From contig NC_080573.1 in assembly GCF_029962835.1 (NCBI RefSeq), positions 39,301,001 to 39,365,000 of the forward strand: DNA of 64,000 bases, in the 5' to 3' direction. The notes under the pieces were generated by a model. It saw nothing but the letters and a program-made list of their open reading frames with translations. It searched no databases and was not told where the DNA came from. Positions within the stretch are counted from its first letter, which is position 1. Every line of letters starts with the position of its first letter. Shown in pieces: positions 56,776 to 64,000 of the stretch. Both the position numbers and the translations under genes were made by a program. This DNA comes from Magnolia sinica (taxonomy: Eukaryota; Streptophyta; Magnoliopsida; Magnoliales; Magnoliaceae).

Positions 56776-58405
56776 CATTAAAAACATGAACTGCATAAAG
56801 TAAGGAAAAAAAGAAAAGAAAATACATCTATAGCCTTTTAGATACTTTTTTTTTTTTTTTTGGTTTCTATTTTTCCTACTTGTTGAAAGAAATATTTAAA
56901 TCACGAATAAGAAAAGGAAAATTAATTTATCGATAAGAAAGAAATACTAAATTTTTTTCTAGTTGCTAATTAGATAAATTTTGCTTGATATGTCCAAATA
57001 AGTTGATCAGATCTAAGCATATTTTGCTGTTAAAAATATAAAAAAAGGAAAAGAAAAAAGCAAGCATATTATTATTTGGTATCTCTCTTCACAAGTTTCA
57101 GGTTGATCTTTGTATCTATGATTTTTCCCATTCATGTTGTTTCTGCTATTTATAGTAGTCGCTGCTATTTGTTTGGTGGCTTTATTAATTTCTATTTTGT
57201 TCTTTATTCTGCAGCGAATGCAGAGCTGTATTGCAAAATTGGTTTCTCTAATAAATTTCTCCTGTTGAAAAATTAGAATTCCTGTTTTTATTTTTTTATT
57301 CTTGCAGTGTGTATCTGCTGATGAAGACAACTAGGCTGGGTAACTATAAAAACTGATAAATATTTTTTTTTTTTTTTTGGGGGTTCTTGTAGTATTTTTT
57401 TTTTCCTTTCCTCTGATTGTTTGTTATGATTCCTCTGAGTACCTATTTTCTGCTTACACTTGCTAGCTGAGGAGCACCTTCTTAAGATCCTAGCTAGACA
57501 TCCATCAGTCAGGTCCCACCATGAACATTCTGTGGTTCCAATGCAGGTGCCAATGCTTGGGTATTGCATCATTTTGAATGAAATTCTCACCAAATGCTTT
57601 AGTTAATCAGTTCTATCATGACTAAAATTCAGTCTCATGCATCAATCAAAATGAACTATTCCTAGGTTCTAAATGTATTTTTCAGTCTCTCTATCTACAA
57701 CTAAAAATCAGGCTAATCAAAATGTAACGCTTTTGTCATGATTGATTGGTAAAAGTTTTGTGAGTAGGTGCCTGCCTGACATCAATGATACAATCTTGGA
57801 CTATGTGGTGCATTGTTACTAGGCAGGGTTGAATAAAATATCTAAATACCAAGCATCTTTTTTCAACTAGATCACCTTTTTTCAAAAAATACCTATGGTG
57901 TTGTTGCTTATATCTTAGTTATCATCTCTCAGAAAATACACGTAGCAAAACCTGACCGGTCACATGCTGGGCACTACCAAAGATAATGTATTCCAAAGAA
58001 ACCAACGAATGGATAATCCTTGCAAATGATTGGGAGACTCCTTCAGGGCGGCAATAATCCAGACAATCTGTTGCTTGCTGGGTTCAGCCCTATCAGGTAC
58101 CAGGCCTAAGATTTCAAGCCTGGGCATTGTCCTCAAGTCATGGCAAAAACTGTAGAATTTTGGTTTTCTAATTGTTTTTCTGCAAATCAGTTAGTGATTT
58201 TTTCCATATTTTGTAACTCTTTCTGCAAAAAAACAGTAGAGTGATTTAGGTGATCTCTTGTTTTAATTGCAAACAGTTTTGCACTGCAACATGTGGTTAG
58301 ATGTAATCTTTTAATTATTTATCAATACAGACGCACATTCACTTATGCTGCCCACATATCTATGCTTGGCCCTGGGGGGTAGCCCTGGGGGGTAATAGTG
58401 GTGGT

Positions 58406-58522
58406 TGCACCGACGAGAACACAAGCTGTGAGAGGTGGGTCGCTCTCGGAGAGTGCACGAAAAACCCAGAGTATATGGTGGGATCTGCAGAGGTTCTTGG
58501 TGCCTGTAGGAGGAGTTGCAAG
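58406..58522 (+). pseudogene. Captured fragment: ShKT domain, as in plant prolyl 4-hydroxylases
   Basis: The frame reads CTDENTSCERWVALGEC then TKNPEYMVGSAEVLGACRRS and CK, followed by a GTGTGT donor. The spacing C..(D)..C..W...GEC..NP.YM......G.CR.SC is that of the ShKT domain at the C-terminus of plant prolyl 4-hydroxylases. Five of the six cysteines are present; the last would lie in the next exon. It is the only part of that gene seen. Confidence 0.8.
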
Positions 58523-58824
58523 GTGTGTTAGCTGACTGTTTTGGTCATGTTAGCAGTTGTCGTAATCTCACTGGGGTTGCTACTGGTGGTGATCTCTTCT
58601 AGTGAGTCTGGTTATTTAAGCACCTAAGATGTTCTTCCTTATTTCTAGTCTTCTATCATTGCTGACTTTTTCCTTATTTCACTTTTCATTATAACTGACA
58701 GTTCTTCCTTATTTTTACACTGCCAGTGGGTACGCTTTTTGGAAGATGGGTCTGTGAATTACATAGTTGGTAATGGATCTTATTTCTAGTCTTCTATCAT
58801 TGCTGACTTTTCCTGAATATCCAG

Positions 58825-58941
58825 TTTATAAAAATATTTCAAGCAACAGGAGCGAAGCAACCTGACTATCTAGTTATTACTGATGATGTTGATTCATACC
58901 TTGCCATTGAAGTACAGCCCCTTGAGGACTGGAACAGGAAG
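58825..58941 (+). pseudogene. Captured fragment: AIR9-like repeat exon
   Basis: Between a TCCAG acceptor and an AAG|GTATTT donor the 117-nt exon reads FQATGAKQPDYLVITDDVDS and YLAIEVQPLEDWNRK without a stop. The pattern GA..P.Y..T.DDVD..LA.E..P.(D)D...K resembles the Ig-like A9 repeats of the microtubule-associated protein AIR9. The exon itself is well supported; the family name is moderate to low confidence. Confidence 0.55.
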
Positions 58942-59190
58942 GTATTTCACTTGCACACATTTAGTGGATAAAACTCCCTCCCTAGTGATTTTCTATTCTC
59001 GTTTTCAAAATGTTTCTTGTGGTTAGCTGTTTAATTTACATTTGGAACTTCAAACATTGTTACAGTGAGGCAAATGCATTTTAGTGGCTGACCACAAGGG
59101 TATTTTGATGCAAACATCAATTGGGCCCCCAGTACCACCACTCCTAGAAGAATAAGTCATGTATCCTTGCCATTTTGTTTTGTTTTGCAG

Positions 59191-59567
59191 GTCCAGTGGA
59201 GCTTACTGCATGTAAGATGATGAGAACTGAAGAACGAGGAAATGAAAATCTGGAAGAGGCTTTACCTTTAAGCAATGAAATGAAAAATTTGCCTTCACAT
59301 CTTGGTATGCCAACATCCATACAGCCTTGTTCTTAATAAGAAGAAATGGTTGGTCAGATAAAGTGATGAAATTAGAAAGTGTCTGAATTTTCTTTTGATC
59401 TCTTTCATATTGATTTTTTCATGTTTACATTCATTTGGAGTTTCTTAGTTCAATTCAACCACCTGGAAAATCAACATGCTTTCTTTCATCATTGCTCTAT
59501 CAGATTCTGGCAAGGATGAGTACCACCCATTCATTGCTTTTGAAAATCAAAATATGGCAGAAAGCAG
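59191..59567 (+). pseudogene. Captured pair of in-phase exons, protein unknown
   Basis: Exon 59,191-59,304 (VELTACKMMRTEERGNENLE then EALPLSNEMKNLPSHL) ends at CTTG|GTATGC. A second, 59,504-59,567 (SGKDEYHPFIAFENQNMAES), lies between CAG and CAG|GTTT. The first leaves phase 1 and the second starts by completing it, so they join without a frame change and without stops. That strongly suggests two neighbouring exons of one host gene with their intron retained. I do not recognise the protein. Confidence 0.55.
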
Positions 59568-60085
59568 GTTTTTTTTTTTTTTTTTTGGGTTAGCTTGTTA
59601 GTACAACATCCACTCTGTCTATCGATGTTGTCAGATCACTTCTATTTTCTTGCTGTGTATGTTGAGATTCCTGAAAATATATTGTTCTAAACATTTAAAC
59701 TCTTTTAACATGTCGATAGTTTGATTCTGCTTGCATATCAGACTAGATTGCTTAGGGTATTCCAACAATGAATTTACTGTTGGATTCTACAGTTTTCCAT
59801 TTGCTGATGATTCCTTAGGGTATTCCATGTACAGTTTTTAAGATTCTATCCAAAGATGCTAGTTGAGGATCCAAGCTACTATTGTTGGATATATTATGTT
59901 ATGAATTATGATGCCCCATTGAACACAACTTTTTTTTTCTTGGCCAAGAAACTATATGGGTGGGGCCCTTATGGTGATCTAGAAAGTTCATTTTCCCATG
60001 CAGCAAAGGTGTGAAATCTCAAAAAATGTTTACTTCTTTGCTTTCTTTTGATTGATTTTTAGTTTCTTTTAATCGTGTTCTTACT

Positions 60086-60181
60086 TTTTGGTTGTTAAGC
60101 TATTAGCAGCTCTTACTTTTTTGGTTGGAGAGCATTCTGATTACAGTATATCCGCATCCAACATGATTGTTCATTTTCTGA
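60086..60181 (+). repeat. 96-bp direct repeat within the CACTA element (copy 2)
   Basis: Partner of 53,967-54,062. Next to it a shorter word, 'aatctcaaaaaatgtttact' followed by 'tctttgctttcttttg', also occurs twice (about 60,016-60,051 and 60,183-60,218). Confidence 0.85.
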
Positions 60182-60733
60182 AATCTCAAAAAATGTTTAC
60201 TTCTTTGCTTTCTTTTGGTTGGATTGATGGCTTTCTTCTATATTTCCCAAAAACCAAGGAATTGTTACTAATTTCCACTGTTTTACTACTAATGACCTCC
60301 ATCCATTTCCTCTAAAACTTGTAGAAATTTAGTTAATTAAGTCTTCTTCCTTTTTTGTATGGACTTTAGTAAGTTGAATTTGCAATTAGTATGGCTTGCT
60401 AAACAAGAACTTAAAATTTCTTTTTAAAAAAAAAAAAAAAAAAAGTGGAAACTAATCCCATTTGCTTGGAAACAAATTGTAGCTGCAATCATTGTAATAG
60501 TACAGGTATTGTTGTCTCCTGCTACCAAGCAAATTGTTAATTCTAATGTTTTGTTTCTCAATTCAAGTGCTTCAAATGTGAGGAAATCGCTTCTTTAAAT
60601 CTGAAGCATTTTCAATGTGGATTTATATCTTACATAATTTTTTTCTTGGACCAGGAGATTGTCAATATTTCTCTTTTATGCGTAATTTAAGTCTGGAATT
60701 CATCTGCTAACCCATTCATATATGCTTGTTCAG

Positions 60734-60797
60734 GACATACGCATGTGGCTGAGGCACTGAAAGTACTGCTTCACATATTCTTTACTATGCCTTGGAC
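60734..60797 (+). pseudogene. Captured fragment: sterol 3-beta-glucosyltransferase exon (UGT80 type)
   Basis: Between TTCAG and a GTAAGT donor the exon reads (G)HTHVAEALKVLLHIFFTMPW T, almost the conserved GHTHVAEALKVPLHIFFTMPWTPT block of plant UGT80 sterol glucosyltransferases. Splice phase and length (64 nt) fit a complete small exon. The intact enzyme would glucosylate membrane sterols. No other exon of it is seen. Confidence 0.85.
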
Positions 60798-61769
60798 GTA
60801 AGTCTTGTTTTTTGAGTAGAAATCCAATACTGTTAAAATTATTAGAGTCACCACCTTATCATTATATTTCACTTGCATTCTTCAAGTGCCTTTTCTATAT
60901 GCCATATTGTTCATTTGTCACTGTCACATTTTTAGAAAACATGATAAAGCAAACAGAAACTGCAGTTTTTTGCTTCAGATAATGTTATATTCTTTTGCTT
61001 TGCACTTACAAGACTTTTCCATTCTAACCCGAGGTGCATTTGAGGTCACAACAAGGGCCATGGAACATCATCTGTCTTTGAATCTTAGGATATTGACAAA
61101 AAATCATCTAATGTTGGAATCCTAGATGTTAAATGTTCATTCAAGACTTGGAATTATTTCACCTTATTTGTATCAAAGGCTATAAATTTCTTCTAAATAG
61201 AGAGAAGCAAATTGTCTTCAAATTGCATCTCACATATTATCTATCTAGTCGATAGGATATTAAGCTAAGGTAACACACTTTTAATGATCTCATATACATT
61301 AGAGCGCATTTAGGACTTGCTATATTTGCATTGAGCAAAATGGTGATTGTGCTCGATTGGATCACTTGGTCAACTGAGCTCACTTGCCATTGTTAAAGTC
61401 CCTTGATATACATTGGCATATTATCTATCTACTTTTTTATTATTCTTTTTCCCTGTGCACAGGATTTTAAGGAATTGTGCCTAAATTTAAGCCTACAACC
61501 AAGCACTTCAGCCTTTTGACGCTACTCGAGATGGGAGTACCATATAGAGGATTTTTTTAAATTATTTAAGACCATTTTCAATTTATTGTAATAAATATTA
61601 TATATATTTTTTATTGTGAAGTAATATAGATTTTGTTTAATATTTAGTTTAAATTGTATTGCAACATTTTTTATGTTTCAAATATTTAAAAAAATACAGG
61701 TTTTAATTGAATTATATATATAAAAAAAAAAATTTACCAGCCTATGCTAGAGCCACTTAAATCTGTAGA

Positions 61770-62060
61770 GGAACCTTTACCGGCGCTTGTACAGATCTTT
61801 GTCGCCGCTTTTCCGTATTTAAAATTGTCTAGAAGCCAACTTTAGCGGCGCTTAGATTAGCTTATACCGGCGCTTTCTTGCCAGCGCTTATAGCAGCAGA
61901 AAAAGCGCCGCTGAAGCCAGAGAGACCGCCGCAACAGCTTTGCGGCGCTTTGAGTAGCGCCGGGAAAAATTGCTTAGTGCTGGGAAAACTCTTATTGACA
62001 TACGCTTCTGGCAGCGCTTGTCTAGCACTAGTAAAAGAATATGCCGGCATTTTTAGGGGG
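61770..62060. repeat. GC-rich subterminal repeat array at the right end of the CACTA element
   Basis: About ten copies of (C/G)CGGCGCTT or its complement AGCGCCG(C/G) occur on both strands within 290 bases. They stand out from the AT-rich DNA on their left. Subterminal arrays of short motifs bind the TNPA-type protein in En/Spm elements. The left end lacks a comparable array. Confidence 0.8.
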
Positions 62061-62108
62061 TTTTACTAGTGGTTTTAGCCACTGGTAAAAGTCCTTTGTT
62101 TTGTAGTG

Positions 62109-63228
62109 TGATCACTAGAGCACTTAGCATGTGCACCCCATTAGGCAAAATGAACTAAAAAGGAAAAAAAAAAAAAACTTTCAAACTCTCAGAGAGTGTG
62201 ATTGATGATATTTGCAATACCCTGCCATGACCAATTATGTAGAGTTACTTGTGATATGTACGAATATGCATGAAGTATTCAAAAATCTGTAAATATACAT
62301 GGAGGAAATTTCTCGATAAATGTAGCCAGGACGTATCAGGTGGTGCCGTGTACTACTTGAGAGGCCGATGGAGAAACGATCATGCTCGAACAATTATATG
62401 ATAGGTGACAAGAGGAGAAGCAAAAGAAGCTAGAACATGGGCATAATCTAGAGAAAAGTAATAGAAAATGGTTATGAAAATCGTCCGAAAGTGAGAAATA
62501 TTTAGAATAAATGAATTAAAGCTATAAATGGAAGAGGAATGAGATGAAGCAAAGAGTCTCGTATTAACTCAAACAAACCAAATATATCTTTCAATTATCC
62601 TATCGATTTAAATTCCATAGTGTAATATTTTACTTACCTTGTTAAGCAAATTTCACTTATTAGTGTAATGTTTACTTTCCAAGCTTATCGTTTTACATTC
62701 CGTAGTGTAATCCGTAGCAGTAACTGAGTAGTTGGTAAGCTTTAGCTGTAATTTGAGTTTATACCCATTCGTTGGATTCAGTTCATCCATTGAAAAGGTG
62801 TTCATCAGCTGTTCTTCATGATCGATTGTAGGATCTCTTTTCCATTTTATTCTGATATGTATTGAAAAGTCCTTTCATACAGAAGGCAAAGGTGCAACCC
62901 ATCATTAAAGGATGAACCTCACCCTCTGAATATCACTTGATTCGATTTTACACAGTAAGCGAGTGGCTAAATAGGCGACCGATTTCTTTAAATTTCGATC
63001 ATACACTATGTATCTGCCTTTTTTGGCGCTTGAGGTCATTGTTGTTCAGTTTAAATTGAAGGTACAATTTCAATTCTATCGCGCCCGTGCACCTATTCCA
63101 AAAAACAATGGCAAACAATTTTCTGGCGTGCCCGGTGGGACCCTGTCTCTAAATTACCAGTATAGTATTGCCAATAATGAATAGAAGTGCCCTTGTTGTC
63201 GAGGTTGAGCCCTCTACACCAACCGCAC
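62109..63228. other. Intergenic or old retroelement sequence
   Basis: No ORF is convincing. Near 63,118-63,145 the phrase 'tctggcgtgcccggtgggac' resembles the region just after the 5' LTR in some gypsy Tat/Ogre-type elements. The preceding 400 bases might therefore be LTR. I cannot confirm the ends. Confidence 0.3.
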
Positions 63229-64000
63229 TGTCACGCCCCGAACTTGGAAACCCGGCTCACAAAATTTTCGATCACCGAATCCAGCGCCGACAGCCTCCAT
63301 AGTACCCCATTCTTGGCTCCCAGCACCCATACGCCAGGTTCCGATCCTGGGATCCTACAAAGAGGATTTCAAACATGATTTGATTCGTAATTAGCATAAC
63401 CACAAGTATACCCAGATCACAAAGGCAACATCAACATCATATATCCACTAATAGAAACTTTGAATACAATACTGAAAGGAAAAAAAATACATATGTCAAA
63501 ATAAAATCGAAGCTCCATAAGTCAGCTACATACTCCAAGCTCCACGCTGCTGCAACCTAAAATCACCTACACGCATCTATCATGCATAAGCTTATAGAAA
63601 TCTTAAAGGGTGGTGTAAGTGTGTGCACGAGGTAAGTGTCAAGTATTCAATACAATGTCATAAGCCTACAATACCAGAAATACTGGTAATCCATAAATTG
63701 TACAATATCGGAATAAGCAGAAATACTGACAAGATCATAAATTATCAGAGTAAGCAGAAATACTGACAAGATCATAAATCATACGATAACAGAATAATCA
63801 GAAATACTGGCAAGTCCATGAGTCATACAATATCAAAGTACGCAATACAGTTCAGCTATGCAAATGAGAAGTCATAAAGAGCCAAATATCAAATGTCGAG
63901 AATGCAATGTAATGTACAATTCCTTATGTGTTTACAAATACATCAGCCGTATATAGAAAATGCAGAAACACAGTAACCCAAAATGTCATATGCCGAGAAT
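63229..64000 (-). mobile_element. Long gypsy-type LTR, 3' end portion (continues beyond window)
   Basis: Starts TGTCACGCCCCGAAC and follows the same order as 42,014 onward ('gatcctgggatcctacaa', 'gcataagcttatagaa', 'ttaaagggtggtgtaagtgtg'), so it is another inverted copy of the solo LTR family's 3' end. The remainder lies outside the window. Confidence 0.75.

Larger units (their letters stand above)
52015..62108 (+). mobile_element. CACTA (En/Spm-type) transposon carrying captured host exons
   Basis: The left end CACTACAACAAAAACTGG and the right end, in reverse complement CACTACAAAACAAAGG, form short CACTA terminal repeats. The 3-bp direct repeat tga flanks both ends (52,012-52,014 and 62,109-62,111), the duplication length of the superfamily. 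A GC-rich subterminal array lies inside the right end. The 10.1-kb interior shows no TNP2-type transposase, so the element is non-autonomous. Instead it carries a promoter-like left part and at least six exon fragments of unrelated host genes, all on the plus strand. Gene capture of this kind is known for CACTA elements in grasses and soybean (Tgm-Express). Confidence 0.82.

Overview
The window is plant nuclear DNA dominated by mobile elements. Spliced genes with GT..AG introns, Ty1/copia and Ty3/gypsy elements, L1-type LINEs, a CACTA element and many CT/GA microsatellites all point to a plant. A dispersed repeat built on GGTGGGGCCCAC and 'catccaatctgttgataaggtca' recurs many times. I associate that repeat with magnoliid genomes (Magnolia, Liriodendron or Cinnamomum relatives); this is an inference, not a proof.

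Layout. 1-9,064: a broken L1-type LINE on the minus strand, with an RRM-bearing ORF1 and an endonuclease/RT/RNase H ORF2. A second truncated 3' end of the same LINE lies beyond its tail, and a plus-strand truncated LINE with a 17-bp target duplication sits near its 5' end. 9,590-15,750: a minus-strand pseudogene of a small secreted proline-rich protein. Its 3' UTR was split by a copia element with 180-bp LTRs and a 5-bp target duplication, and its downstream flank by a fold-back MULE-like MITE with a 9-bp duplication. Its intact paralogue lies at 50,014-50,430 on the other strand and gives the empty site for both insertions. 17,235-23,236: an apparently intact seven-exon terpene synthase (560 aa, TPS-a-like), the one substantial complete host gene. 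Its last intron holds a SINE-like sequence and a copia RT fragment.

24,000-33,343: intron-like sequence on the minus strand with one recognisable crotonase/CHY1-type exon, split by a TG..CA unit of about 5.5 kb that looks like a solo LTR. A CACTA-like terminus ends the block at 33,343. 33,450-48,732: a 5'-truncated gypsy element, its 3' LTR, a 0.5-kb palindrome made of the same LTR, and two long minus-strand LTR copies, one nested in the other. 49,263-49,358: first coding exon of a PP2A catalytic subunit, cut off from any downstream exon by these LTRs.

52,015-62,108: the most interesting object, a roughly 10.1-kb CACTA transposon (CACTACAA termini, TGA target duplication, GC-rich subterminal repeat array) without a visible transposase. 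It carries exon fragments of several unrelated host genes, all on its plus strand and mostly with splice-like borders: GAPDH, a formiminotransferase-like protein, a UDP-galactose/glucose transporter, a ShKT domain of the prolyl 4-hydroxylase type, an AIR9-like repeat, a sterol glucosyltransferase and two unidentified in-phase exons. It looks like a multi-gene transduplicating CACTA with a promoter-like 5' end. 62,109-64,000: an intergenic stretch and the edge of another long LTR.

Working genes as far as the sequence shows: the terpene synthase (probably cytosolic sesquiterpene formation) and the small proline-rich secreted protein. Nearly everything else is transposon or gene fragment.
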